A DNA stretch of 60,435 nt from JBMNOU01 sp050943215 (GCA_050943215.1 JBMNOU010000005.1:1-60435), one strand, 5' to 3'; positions 17,357 through 25,374 are shown, counted from the first letter of the stretch. A program made the numbers and translations. The notes: generated by a model from the sequence alone, not told the origin.

Positions 17357-17747
17357 TTTTTTCTCCTGCATTTAATATTAACATGTCCCAATTTTTTTAA
17401 CAATCCGATGGGGTCCATTTTTAACTCTGAATTCGCAATTTTATACTGTTTTCATATATTGCATAGAACAATCAAGTAAATTATACATACGAGAGGGTTA
17501 ATATTTTATTGATATAACCGGAATAACAATTTAACAAAATTTAGCCGGAGTCACACATCGCAACCCGGGTATTTTATGGGTAAACAGTCCCCGGGGCGTA
17601 GGATATATTAGGATATATAATGTATAGGTATATTGTTATGTGGGTACAAAAGGCTGCTTTATCCTGCTATAATTACATGGTCCTATTCCCGCATGGCCTT
17701 TTCTTTTTAATCAGCAGCAGACAGCGCAGGCAGGCGACGGATATCCG
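17357..17747. other. Intergenic, no gene seen
   Basis: About 390 bases between divergent-facing ends. Contains GC-rich patches (for example CCCCGGGG near 17590) and a repeated AGGATATAT/ATTAGGATATATAA stretch near 17610, but I see no coding frame, tRNA or recognisable riboswitch. Confidence 0.5.
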
Positions 17748-18602
17748 TTAATGGATATTAAAAGAGTCGGCAAGATAAGCAATATCATTGGCGATTCCCG
17801 GACATGTGGCTGCAATGCTCTTGCGTTTACCGAGAGATTCTACTAGCGCAAGCATGCCGCCATCCGGACAGAGAAGCTTTACACCCGCTTCGTTTGCAAT
17901 TAGTAGTCCGGCTGCATATTCATAAAAAGCTAGATTAATATTGATAGCCGCATCTAACCTGCCGCAGGCGACGTAGCACATGTCTATAGGTGCCGACAAT
18001 GACGTGCGAATAGACATCGCCTGCCCCAGCAATGAGCGAAGCGCGTCCATTTCTGCCATCCGCAGTGCCCGATGACTGACAGACAAGCAAGATTCAATGA
18101 TATTTTTGGTATTTGATGCCGAAATGCTTTTTCCATTCATATATGCGCCTAGCCCGCAAACAGCGTGGAAAAGTTCGACATGAATTGGATCAAAAACGAC
18201 AGCCGCTTTGACCTGCCTATTATCGAGATAAGCGATGCTGATGCAAAAATCCCTTAAACCTCTCTCGAAAGACTCTTTTGCGCAAAGGCTATCTACCGCA
18301 ATACATGACCCGGTAAACTCCGCTATCCCCCGCTCAAAATCCTCCAATATATAGCTGTCATCTTTTAGCTTCGCTATCTTTGGCAAAATCAAGGCTCCCG
18401 AAACAACTGCGATATCGTCTTTTTCTGAGGCGAACCAACTGTTTAGCAAATATGATACTATGATGTTGCTGCTGGCTATGCTGGTTTTTGAACCATCCCG
18501 TTTACCCGGTAATTCATCTTTAAAATCCTTAATCAAAATGTCTCCCGCTGCCAAAGCCGCATTTTTTAGCTCTAAGCAAATCTTCATCAAATCGTTATGC
18601 AT
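17748..18602 (-). CDS. Inositol monophosphatase-fold protein with degenerate active site
   Basis: 284 residues aligned by eye to the IMPase/CysQ family: N-terminal helix AALAAGDILIKDF, a central FDPIHVELFHAVCGLGAYMNG strand-turn, and a C-terminal AAGLLIANEAGVKLL that matches the end of the fold. The family catalytic signature DPxDGTxNF is absent: the equivalent stretch reads AVDSLCAKESF. The WDxAAG aspartate is replaced in FYEYAAG. Metal ligands are therefore mostly missing and the protein is probably a pseudo-enzyme or has a new activity. Stand-alone gene; RBS GAGGAAATATTT. Confidence 0.7.
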   Translation of the reverse strand: MHNDLMKICLELKNAALAAGDILIKDFKDELPGKRDGSKTSIASSNIIVSYLLNSWFASEKDDIAVVSGALILPKIAKLKDDSYILEDFERGIAEFTGSCIAVDSLCAKESFERGLRDFCISIAYLDNRQVKAAVVFDPIHVELFHAVCGLGAYMNGKSISASNTKNIIESCLSVSHRALRMAEMDALRSLLGQAMSIRTSLSAPIDMCYVACGRLDAAININLAFYEYAAGLLIANEAGVKLLCPDGGMLALVESLGKRKSIAATCPGIANDIAYLADSFNIH

Positions 18603-18762
18603 AAATATTTCCTCTATAAATTTTCTAAGATTATAACATATAAAACTCTTTGCTAACTCATAGTTTTTTTATTACAATAGTGATGGTTGAATTTGTGATC
18701 TGATAGGTTATACAGCCGGTTTGCAAACGATAAAAACAACCAGCCCCATTGAATAAAACTCA

Positions 18763-18791
18763 TTGACAAGCGCATGCTGGTATGTTAGATT
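18763..18791 (+). promoter_or_regulatory. Promoter of rpmG-secE-nusG cluster
   Basis: TTGACA (18763-18768), 17-base spacer, TAGATT (18786-18791), 74 bases upstream of rpmG. Near-consensus vegetative promoter in the expected place. Confidence 0.8.
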
Positions 18792-18864
18792 ACTAATGGT
18801 GCTCTAATAGACGGCTGCAAGGCCTTTTTTAGATTGCGCTTATACGATAGTGGGAGGAACTGCC

Positions 18865-19014
18865 ATGCGTACCAAAATTACATTGGCATGTACAGAGTGC
18901 AAACAAAGAAATTATGACACAATGAAGAATAAGAAGAACGATCCTGACAGATTGGAAATGAACAAATATTGTCGTTTCTGCAAAAAACATACCCTGCACA
19001 AGGAAACGAAATAG
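18865..19014 (+). CDS. rpmG: Ribosomal protein bL33
   Basis: 49-residue large-subunit protein read directly from the sequence: MRTKITLACTECKQRNYD at the N-terminus, with two zinc-binding CxxC pairs (CTEC and CRFC), so the zinc-containing (C+) form of L33. Ends in HKETK, then TAG. GGGAGG lies 7 bases before the ATG. It is the first gene of the secE-nusG cluster, the normal Firmicutes order. It is too short for routine ORF calling. Confidence 0.95.
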   Translation: MRTKITLACTECKQRNYDTMKNKKNDPDRLEMNKYCRFCKKHTLHKETK

Positions 19015-19067
19015 TATAAAGCGCGTTATATATGGGTATTTATATTAACATTTAGGATGTGAGGGTT

Positions 19068-19340
19068 ATGGCAAAAACAAAATTACTCGGAAATGATCGG
19101 AAAGAAAAGCTTGAACAACAAAAAAAAGCTTCTAAAAAAGCCAATAAGAAAAAGAGAAAGAGTCCGGCAAGGTTTTTTAAGGATATTGTTTCCGAGCTAA
19201 AAAAGGTGACATGGCCGACATCAAAGGATCTTGTCAAATATACCGGCGCTGTACTCGCTTTTATTATCATAACAGCCATTATCGTCGGCCTGATGGACCT
19301 TGGGCTTTCTTCATTGTTTAACCTTGTTCTAAATAAATAA
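19068..19340 (+). CDS. secE: Preprotein translocase subunit SecE
   Basis: 90 residues from ATG 19068. A GTG three codons upstream is possible, but AGGATGTGAGG serves the ATG better. A very lysine-rich N-terminal tail (about 45 residues) precedes the conserved amphipathic region RFFKDIVSELKKVTWPTSKDL and one membrane helix. Part of the SecYEG channel in the membrane. It lies between rpmG and nusG. Confidence 0.95.
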   Translation: MAKTKLLGNDRKEKLEQQKKASKKANKKKRKSPARFFKDIVSELKKVTWPTSKDLVKYTGAVLAFIIITAIIVGLMDLGLSSLFNLVLNK

Positions 19341-19371
19341 GGAGGCGCATTGGTTTAGCAGTGCATACGAT

Positions 19372-19995
19372 ATGTCAGACGAACTAAAGACCGGTGATAT
19401 AATGGAATCATCCGATGAGGTAAAAACGGAACAACCAAAGAAACCTGAACTTCAGGGTGTTTTTATCAAACAGGAGAAAACGGATAAACCCTATTGGTAT
19501 GTCATCCATACTTATTCCGGATATGAAAATAAAGTTAAGATGAATCTTGAAAAGGCAATTCAAAACCGCGGTTTCGAGGATATCATCCTTGAAGTTAAGG
19601 TGCCGATGGAAGAGACTATAGAAGTCAAGAATGGCAAAAAAAAGCACGTCATGAAGAAAATGTACCCCGGATATGTTATGGTCAAGATGATACTTGATGA
19701 CGAAACCTGGTATGTTGTCCGCAACACAAGAGGCGTCACTGGTTTTGTTGGCCCCGGCTCAAAGCCAATCCCGCTGACCGACAAGGAAGTTAGGGCAATG
19801 GGCGTTGAGAACGTGCCGATCAAGCTTGATGTCGAGGTTGGCGAGAACGTCATGGTGACATCCGGCCCTCTCGAAAGTTTTGTGGGCGTCATCAAAGAGG
19901 TCAATCCGGAAAAACAGAAGGTCAAGGTTGTAGTATCGATGTTCGGCAGAGATACGCTTGTCGATCTTGATTTTGTACAGATTAAACGTATATAA
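19372..19995 (+). CDS. nusG: Transcription antitermination/termination factor NusG
   Basis: 207 residues. An N-terminal acidic extension (about 35 residues) precedes the NGN domain (WYVIHTYSGYENKV, PGYVMVKM, VRNTRGVTGFVGPG) and the KOW domain (VTSGPLESFVGVIKEV). It binds RNA polymerase and promotes elongation or pausing. The start is uncertain: GGAGG is 26 bases from the ATG at 19372, whereas the in-frame ATG at 19402 has GGTGAT close by; the conserved domain is the same in either case. Confidence 0.95.
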   Translation: MSDELKTGDIMESSDEVKTEQPKKPELQGVFIKQEKTDKPYWYVIHTYSGYENKVKMNLEKAIQNRGFEDIILEVKVPMEETIEVKNGKKKHVMKKMYPGYVMVKMILDDETWYVVRNTRGVTGFVGPGSKPIPLTDKEVRAMGVENVPIKLDVEVGENVMVTSGPLESFVGVIKEVNPEKQKVKVVVSMFGRDTLVDLDFVQIKRI

Positions 19996-20014
19996 AGAGG
20001 TTTTACTTCTTTTA

Positions 20015-20080
20015 ACAAGTGGGAGGAACCAACCCCGTGAACTATATATAACCGGGAACTAGGAATTCCGCTTGTACCAC
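20015..20080 (+). promoter_or_regulatory. Candidate ribosomal protein L1 binding site in rplK leader
   Basis: GTGGGAGG (20019-20026) and TACCAC (20075-20080) repeat the L1-stalk signature of 23S rRNA (GGTGGGAGG...ATACCACC). ACAAG and CTTGT add flanking complementarity. The element lies between nusG and rplK, ahead of the AAGGAGG site. L1 binding to such a site would repress translation of the rplK-rplA message. A second copy stands before rplA. Confidence 0.65.
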
Positions 20081-20106
20081 ATTAAAAGTATTAAGGAGGC
20101 GTAACC

Positions 20107-20532
20107 ATGGCAAAGAAAATAACCGGTTACATTAAGCTGCAGATTCCCGCAGGTAAAGCGACTCCTGCCCCACCAGTCGGTCCGGCACTCGGTCAGCATG
20201 GTGTCAACATCATGGGCTTTTGTAAGGAGTTCAACGAAAAAACAGCCAAACAAGCAGGTTACATTATACCCGTCGTTATCACGGTATATGCGGACAGAAC
20301 GTTCTCATTTATTATGAAGACACCGCCCGCACCCGTGCTGATTAAAAAGTTAATCGGTATTGAAAAAGGCAGCGGAGAACCTAATCTAAAAAAAGTCGCT
20401 AAGATAACGCGAGCTCAGCTTAAAGAAATTGCAGAGCTAAAACAGCCTGATCTTAATGCGGCAAGCGTTGAAGCGGCCATGAGTATGATTGCAGGCACTG
20501 CAAGAAGCATGGGCGTTGAGGTTGTTGACTAA
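20107..20532 (+). CDS. rplK: Ribosomal protein uL11
   Basis: 141 residues, the usual length. The N-terminal domain has KKITGYIKLQIPAGKATPAPPVGPALG with the proline hinge; the C-terminal rRNA-binding domain ends in GTARSMGVEV. It forms the L7/L12 stalk base and GTPase centre. Start ATG has AAGGAGG 7 bases upstream. It is followed by rplA after 51 bases containing an L1-site copy. Confidence 0.98.
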   Translation: MAKKITGYIKLQIPAGKATPAPPVGPALGQHGVNIMGFCKEFNEKTAKQAGYIIPVVITVYADRTFSFIMKTPPAPVLIKKLIGIEKGSGEPNLKKVAKITRAQLKEIAELKQPDLNAASVEAAMSMIAGTARSMGVEVVD

Positions 20533-20539
20533 CGGATTT

Positions 20540-20572
20540 GGTGGGAGGCATTTTATGGCCGTTAATACCACG
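20540..20572 (+). promoter_or_regulatory. Candidate ribosomal protein L1 binding site before rplA
   Basis: GGTGGGAGG (20540-20548) and AATACCAC (20564-20571) match the 23S rRNA L1 stalk even more closely than the rplK copy. The element ends just before the GAGGAGG of rplA, so L1 binding would block ribosome access. Confidence 0.7.
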
Positions 20573-20583
20573 AGGAGGATAAT

Positions 20584-21279
20584 ATGAAAAGAGGCAAAAA
20601 ATATCTCGAAAGTTTGAAAGCATATGATAAAACTGCGCTGTACGATCCGGCAGAAGCATTGCAGCTGTCTATTGATACAGCCAAAGCAAAATTTGACGAA
20701 ACCATCGACGTGTCCATACGGCTTGGCGTAGACCCGAGGCATGCTGATCAGCAGGTCAGAGGGGTAATCGTCCTCCCTCACGGTACAGGAAAAACGATGC
20801 GTGTTCTCGTTTTTGCCAAAGGAGACAGTGCAAAAGAAGCTCAGGATGCGGGCGCTGATTATGTAGGTGGCGATGAATACGTCGAGAAGATCAAAGAAGA
20901 AAACTGGTTTGAATTTGACGTATGTATTGCGACACCGGATATGATGGGTGTCGTCGGTAAGATCGGACGCGTGCTCGGACCAAAAGGCCTGATGCCCAAC
21001 CCGAAGTCGGGTACGGTAACCAAAGATGTCGCAAAGGCCATCAACGACATTAAGGCAGGCAAGGTAGAATACCGCGTAGATAAAACGGCCATTGTGCACG
21101 TTATCATCGGCAAAAAAAGCTTTGGCAAAGATAAATTGGTGGACAACTTAAGCGCACTTATGGAAGCATTGGTCAAAGCCAAGCCAGCTGCAGCCAAAGG
21201 AACGTATCTAAAGAGCGTTGTCGTATCTTCAACAATGGGACCAGGCATCAAAATTAATCCTACAAAGTTTTTTGTTTAG
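20584..21279 (+). CDS. rplA: Ribosomal protein uL1
   Basis: 231 residues, usual length. Conserved pieces include VRGVIVLPHGTGKTMRVLVF, MGVVGKIGRVLGPKGLMPNPKSGTV and GTYLKSVVVSSTMGPGIKI. It binds the L1 stalk of 23S rRNA and is a classical autoregulator of its own mRNA; two stalk-like sites are present upstream. Start ATG after GAGGAGGATAAT. Confidence 0.98.
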   Translation: MKRGKKYLESLKAYDKTALYDPAEALQLSIDTAKAKFDETIDVSIRLGVDPRHADQQVRGVIVLPHGTGKTMRVLVFAKGDSAKEAQDAGADYVGGDEYVEKIKEENWFEFDVCIATPDMMGVVGKIGRVLGPKGLMPNPKSGTVTKDVAKAINDIKAGKVEYRVDKTAIVHVIIGKKSFGKDKLVDNLSALMEALVKAKPAAAKGTYLKSVVVSSTMGPGIKINPTKFFV

Positions 21280-21283
21280 AGGG

Positions 21284-21312
21284 TTGACATTTATTTGACG
21301 GGCTGATAGAAT
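21284..21312 (+). promoter_or_regulatory. Promoter of rplJ-rplL
   Basis: TTGACA (21284-21289), 17-base spacer, TAGAAT (21307-21312), directly after the rplA stop. Strong promoter giving a leader of about 170 bases before rplJ. Confidence 0.8.
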
Positions 21313-21319
21313 GACTAGA

Positions 21320-21437
21320 ATTGAATAACCCTTACTGCCAAAGACACAGGTGCAAGCGCTTAATATCCTGTCGAGGAGAGTATATACCGAAGGTACAACC
21401 CTTTTTGTGTGGCTTTCCTGCGCAAAGAGGGTTTTTG
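21320..21437 (+). promoter_or_regulatory. L10 leader with terminator-like hairpin
   Basis: The leader of the rplJ-rplL message shows the L10-leader signature (GCCAAAGACACAGGTG near 21339, CCTGTCGAGG near 21367). It ends in a hairpin, AACCCTTTTTGTG (21397-21409) with CGCAAAGAGGGTT (21421-21433), followed by a short T-run. The L10-(L7/L12) complex is known to bind such leaders and repress; the hairpin suggests an attenuation step. Ends are approximate. Confidence 0.75.
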
Positions 21438-21490
21438 ATTATTATCCCCAGTTTTCGGGTGAAATGATCACTTTTAAGGAGGTGAAACGA

Positions 21491-22018
21491 TTGGGAGAAA
21501 AATCCATCGAAGTAAAAAAACGAATCGTTAATGACATTAAAGACAAGATGGAAAAAGCTAAGGGTATGATTATTTATGACTACAGGGGTCTCTCTGTTGC
21601 ACAAGTAACGGATCTTCGGAACAAGTTCCGTGAAGCGGGTGTTGAGTATCATGTCATCAAAAACTCAATGATGAAGCGCGCTGCGGATTTGCTGAATTTA
21701 ACTGGGCTTGATGAGCACCTCGCCGGCCCCACCGCTGTCGCTTTTGGTTATAACGATCCGGTTGCACCTGCAAAGGTACTTGTGGAATTTGTTAAAAAGC
21801 TGAAAAAAACACAAATCAAAGCAGGTATCCTAAATGGCAAAATCATAGGCATTGATGGCATTAACAGCCTTGCAGAGCTGCCTTCAAGAGAACAGCTTTT
21901 AGCTCAGCTCGCAGGCACTTTGAATGCGCCTATATCCGGTTTCGCAAGATCCCTGTCCGGTATTATTGCTAAACTAGGATATGCACTAAATGCGGTCAAA
22001 GAACAAAAAGAGGCTTAA
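21491..22018 (+). CDS. rplJ: Ribosomal protein uL10
   Basis: 175 residues from a TTG at 21491, placed 8 bases after AGGAGG; upstream in-frame starts would lie inside the leader. Conserved sequence: KAKGMIIYDYRGLSVAQVTDLRNKFREAGVEYHVIKNSM near the N-terminus, and a C-terminal helical region for binding L7/L12 dimers. It is the stalk protein linking L7/L12 to L11 and 23S rRNA. Its leader probably mediates autoregulation. Confidence 0.96.
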   Translation: MGEKSIEVKKRIVNDIKDKMEKAKGMIIYDYRGLSVAQVTDLRNKFREAGVEYHVIKNSMMKRAADLLNLTGLDEHLAGPTAVAFGYNDPVAPAKVLVEFVKKLKKTQIKAGILNGKIIGIDGINSLAELPSREQLLAQLAGTLNAPISGFARSLSGIIAKLGYALNAVKEQKEA

Positions 22019-22074
22019 GTTTATGCCTTGCTGCAAAATAAACGCACATTTAAATAATTTGGAGGAATATTGTA

Positions 22075-22452
22075 ATGGATAACAATCAAATTTTAGAAGC
22101 AATTGAAAAGATGAGTGTTCTTGAGCTTTCTGAGCTTATTAAACAGATTGAAGAGAAGTTTGGGGTTAGCGCTGCCGCACCCGTCGCTGTTGCTGCAGCC
22201 GGTCCTGCTGCAGGCCCCGCTGCTCCCGCTGAAGAAGAGAAAACCGAGTTTGACGTTGTTCTCAAAGAAATAGGCGCAGAAAAAATTAAGGTCATAAAGG
22301 TTGTTCGTGAGATTACAGGTCTTGGGCTTAAAGAAGCAAAAGATGTTGTTGATAAAGCGCCCAGCACAGTTAAAGAAACCATCCCGAAAGATGAGGCAGA
22401 AAGCATCGTCGCAAAACTCAAAGAAGTGGGCGCAACAGCCGAGATTAAATAA
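22075..22452 (+). CDS. rplL: Ribosomal protein bL7/L12
   Basis: 125 residues: N-terminal dimerisation helices, an Ala/Pro-rich hinge (about 35-55) and the C-terminal factor-binding domain EKTEFDVVL...KIKVIKVVREITGLGLKEAKDVVD. It recruits translation GTPases. GGAGG lies 8 bases before the ATG. A terminator follows at once, and the next gene is not rpoB, unlike most bacteria. Confidence 0.98.
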   Translation: MDNNQILEAIEKMSVLELSELIKQIEEKFGVSAAAPVAVAAAGPAAGPAAPAEEEKTEFDVVLKEIGAEKIKVIKVVREITGLGLKEAKDVVDKAPSTVKETIPKDEAESIVAKLKEVGATAEIK

Positions 22453-22460
22453 TGTCATTA

Positions 22461-22501
22461 AAAAGACCCGTTGCATAATATCGTGCAATTGGTCTTTTTT
22501 T
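22461..22501 (+). terminator. Intrinsic terminator after rplL
   Basis: AAAAGACC-CG-TTGCA pairs with TGCAA-TT-GGTCTTTTTT around a short loop, with a T-run. It closes the ribosomal-protein operon. Confidence 0.85.
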
Positions 22502-22570
22502 ATGTTAAAATATTGACTATATAGCAATCAATGTTTGCGTAAACTTAATATGATAATAAGGTGAAGAATA

Positions 22571-23473
22571 TTGAATTTTGATATCAACATGGTATTAGCT
22601 GCATTTGCTCTTACGATTTTTGCGGGTATATGTACGGGGATTGGGAGTCTTATCGCATGGTTTGCTAAAAAAACAAATACGCGTTTTTTATCCGTTGTGC
22701 TTGGGTTTTCCGCGGGTGTCATGATCTATGTATCAATGACCGAGATATTCACGGAATCAAGGGCGCTTCTTACCTCTTCTCTTGGTGAGATAGGCGGTTC
22801 CTGGGTTACGGTTGCTGGTTTTTTTGGGGGCATGCTGATTATTGCATTGATCGATAAATTTGTTCCGGCCGCAGACAACCCACATGAAATGCGGATGGTT
22901 GAGTTGATGTCGGATGATAATCAGTCCGAACCCGCGCAAAGCACAAATGGCAAAAGAAGACTTCGTAACCGGTGGCGTGCAAATCACGAAATGCAACCGT
23001 CAGGGGGTGTTCCACATAAAGGAAAGCTAATGCGTCTTGGGCTTTTTACAGCTTTTGCGATTGCGATACACAATTTTCCTGAAGGGATTGCCACATTTGT
23101 CGCGGCTCTTAAAGACCCCTCCCTTGGCATCACAATCGCTGTGGCCATCGCGATACATAATATTCCCGAGGGAATAGCTGTCTCCGTACCCGTTTATTAT
23201 GCGTCAGGAGACAGAAAAAAAGCATTTAAGTGGTCACTTTTATCGGGTTTGGCCGAACCTCTTGGTGCACTAGTGGGATTTTTGATTCTGATGCCTATCA
23301 TGAACGATATCATATTCGGTATTTTATTTGCATGCGTAGCAGGGATTATGGTATTTATATCGCTGGATGAAATCCTTCCGACCGCAAGAGAATACGGGGA
23401 ACCGCATTTATCGATTTACGGCATGGTTGCAGGAATGGCCGTTATGGCAGTCAGTTTACTGCTATTTTTATAA
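22571..23473 (+). CDS. ZIP family divalent metal transporter, ZupT-like
   Basis: 300 residues with eight predicted membrane helices. Helices 4 and 5 carry the metal-site motifs HNFPEGIATF (about residue 162) and HNIPEGIAVSVP (about 194). A long polar loop (about 105-150) follows helix 3. It imports zinc or related divalent metals. The start is TTG at 22571, 6-7 bases after AAGGTGA; the next ATG (22589) lacks a site and would cut helix 1. The stop overlaps the next ATG (TAATG), so it is coupled to the repair gene. Confidence 0.9.
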   Translation: MNFDINMVLAAFALTIFAGICTGIGSLIAWFAKKTNTRFLSVVLGFSAGVMIYVSMTEIFTESRALLTSSLGEIGGSWVTVAGFFGGMLIIALIDKFVPAADNPHEMRMVELMSDDNQSEPAQSTNGKRRLRNRWRANHEMQPSGGVPHKGKLMRLGLFTAFAIAIHNFPEGIATFVAALKDPSLGITIAVAIAIHNIPEGIAVSVPVYYASGDRKKAFKWSLLSGLAEPLGALVGFLILMPIMNDIIFGILFACVAGIMVFISLDEILPTAREYGEPHLSIYGMVAGMAVMAVSLLLFL

Positions 23474-23934
23474 TGCGAATCGCTTGCCGCTCATATACGC
23501 CTCTGGGCACATTTATGGCAATATATGAAGACGGGTTTATTAGAAGAGTGCTTCTTCCGGGAGAAAGCATCAGCGCCGATGTTGCATATACAGATGATTC
23601 GCTTTCTTTTGCGGTACAAACAGCAGAATATTTTCAGGGCAGCAGAAAAATTTTTACGCTGCCTTTCTTTATACCAGGAACGATTTTTAAACAGGATGTC
23701 TATCGTACAGTGCTTCATATTCCCTACGGGCAAACCGCAACATATTCAGCTGTTGCCTTTGCCGCAGGATATCCGCATGCAATGCGGGCTGTGGGAAACG
23801 CCATGAAATCGAATCCGCTGCCCCTTATCATTCCCTGCCACAGAGTCATCCACCAATCAAAGAACCAGTGCCGCTACAGAGGCGGTGCAAACATGAAGCG
23901 CTACTTATTAAGCCTTGAAAAAGAAAACAGATAG
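23473..23934 (+). CDS. ogt: Methylated-DNA--protein-cysteine S-methyltransferase
   Basis: 153 residues. The active-site motif IPCHRVIH places the methyl-acceptor at C122. Upstream, FKQDVYRTVLHIPYGQTATYSAVA contains the DNA-binding helix-turn-helix. It removes methyl groups from O6-methylguanine in a suicidal reaction. It starts at the TAATG overlap with the ZIP gene. A terminator follows at 23946. Confidence 0.93.
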   Translation: MRIACRSYTPLGTFMAIYEDGFIRRVLLPGESISADVAYTDDSLSFAVQTAEYFQGSRKIFTLPFFIPGTIFKQDVYRTVLHIPYGQTATYSAVAFAAGYPHAMRAVGNAMKSNPLPLIIPCHRVIHQSKNQCRYRGGANMKRYLLSLEKENR

Positions 23935-23945
23935 CGCGCTGCATT

Positions 23946-24001
23946 CAGGTTATTTGATAATTTGACATCTGCTTGTGCAATAAATATAACCTGTTTTTTT
24001 G
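23946..24001 (+). terminator. Terminator after ogt
   Basis: CAGGTTAT and ATAACCTG are perfect 8-base arms, with a 32-base loop and a following run of eight T. Confidence 0.6.
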
Positions 24002-24177
24002 GTTTGATTGAAAAGAACCCCCGGCTTTTTTGTTAAAATAAGAGTTAATTTGTCACGCTATCATTTCCTCTATATAAAAACAATATAAATTAGTACGATT
24101 TGTGAATAAAAGACAGATCATAAGCAATACTTGAAACTGTTTATATTTACATAATAGTATTGAGGAGTAACTGTCGA

Positions 24178-24468
24178 TTGCACAAACTGCCAAGCCATCG
24201 CCGGGGTAAAACAGCGATAAAAACATTGTTTTTTGATTCGTTTCACGGAAAGAGCGTTCTCTTAACCAAAATTGCCATATCCATTTTTGCGATAGTTTTG
24301 GGCATTGTTTTTTTAATCGTATGCGTATATGTAATTATCCCAGCCATTATTGCAAGCACCGCCGATAAGATAGATCAGAATTTTTCGGCAGAGATGTACG
24401 AAAAAACGATTGAAAACCCGGATATAACTAGAAATAATGTGCATCAAGCTTTTGAACAGCCGGAATAA
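24178..24468 (+). CDS. Small single-pass membrane protein, unknown
   Basis: 96 residues from a TTG at 24178, which lies 10 bases after GAGGAGT; the upstream in-frame TTG at 24160 overlaps that site. A basic N-terminus (HRRGKTAIK), one membrane helix (about 33-58) and an acidic tail (ENPDITRNNVHQAFEQPE). No family recognised. It stands alone. Existence as a gene rests on the ribosome site and the coherent helix. Confidence 0.5.
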   Translation: MHKLPSHRRGKTAIKTLFFDSFHGKSVLLTKIAISIFAIVLGIVFLIVCVYVIIPAIIASTADKIDQNFSAEMYEKTIENPDITRNNVHQAFEQPE

Positions 24469-24582
24469 AGCATGATTCAAAGTCCCAGACATTGCGTCCG
24501 TGCTTGCCGATAACCCCAATATTGTAGGCAGAGTATCCAGTGCGCTTTGAATATTATTTATCTTGTTACGTAGCCGGACGGA

Positions 24583-25134
24583 TTACGGACTGAAACTGAT
24601 ATACGGATTCAACTGCTGATCCGCCGAAATACCAACGACACGATAAAATTCTCCCTCAGGAGAAATTGTGAGCACAGCATTGTAACTCCCGGCCGGACCT
24701 GTCGAGGTTTTAGTGTAAAAGGTTAGTTTAATGACAAAATCTTTATCCCGGGGTTTGATGCTGACAATCTCAAACCTGTCGATCCGGGGGCTGGATAAGC
24801 CCGTAACCCAGTTCGGCGCGGTTTTCTCCAGCTGTAGAGCATATTTTTCTTTGAGTGCTTTGCTTAACATAGCATACTGCAGCGCCGCACTTCTCATTTT
24901 CAAACCATTTGCCCATACTGACGCGGCGCTTTCAGCGCTGCAAACACCGACCTGGTTCATTGCTTCCATTAAAAGCTGGCTTCGCATTTTGTACTGGTCT
25001 GTCTCCCCCGCAGCAAATACACTTAAGTACCTGCAATTAACCAAACATCCAAAATAATAGCCCAATATTATCATCAACAGACAGATGCCAATTACCATCC
25101 CGTAAATCCATTTTTTGTTTCTGACAACTCTCAT
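24583..25134 (-). CDS. Membrane-anchored extracellular protein, unknown
   Basis: 183 residues. Basic start (MRVVRNKKW), membrane anchor (about 10-30), a helical segment (45-105), and a beta-rich C-terminal domain (110-183) with FVIKLTFYTKTSTGPAGSYNAVLTI, similar in style to small NTF2-like or DUF4829-like folds; no clear family. Two cysteines near the anchor and one at about 64. Start ATG with GGGAGACTAAT. No functional clue from its neighbours. Confidence 0.6.
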   Translation of the reverse strand: MRVVRNKKWIYGMVIGICLLMIILGYYFGCLVNCRYLSVFAAGETDQYKMRSQLLMEAMNQVGVCSAESAASVWANGLKMRSAALQYAMLSKALKEKYALQLEKTAPNWVTGLSSPRIDRFEIVSIKPRDKDFVIKLTFYTKTSTGPAGSYNAVLTISPEGEFYRVVGISADQQLNPYISFSP

Positions 25135-25251
25135 ATTAGTCTCCCGTCTCTCTACAACGTATGATTTTAGGAAAGCCGTTAGTCTTTCTATCCAGCCGTT
25201 TCGCTGCAGATTTTCGAGACGTCTACACTCCTGCTTTACTTATCGCACCAA

Positions 25252-25280
25252 AAAAAGCGGGAATGTCAAGTAACCCGCTT
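25252..25280 (-). terminator. Intrinsic terminator, minus strand
   Basis: Minus-strand AAGCGGG pairs with CCCGCTT around a 13-base loop and runs into seven T. It could end an fmnB transcript with a 290-base 3' region, or a separate small RNA. Confidence 0.65.
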
Positions 25281-25374
25281 AATACGATGCCTTGACAGGG
25301 TTTTTGCATCCGTTGACAGCTGCGCAAACCAGTACCATCTAACGAACCAAAAAACCCTGTCACATCGTATTAAG
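25278..25374. repeat. Long imperfect inverted repeat
   Basis: CTTAATACGATG plus TGACAGGGTTTTT (25278-25305) is repeated inverted as AAAAACCCTGTCA plus CATCGTATTAAG (25350-25374). The arms total 25 matched bases with one 3-base insertion and a 43-base loop. It abuts the terminator. It may be a structured 3' RNA or the core of a miniature mobile element. Confidence 0.7.

Noticed and set aside
17400..17740. Possible riboswitch in the GC-patchy intergenic region
   Set aside because: No match to a known aptamer core that I can see, and the flanking genes face away from a sensible leader position.
20437..21099. Minus-strand frame of 220 codons in the ribosomal protein region
   Set aside because: Shadow of rplK/rplA.
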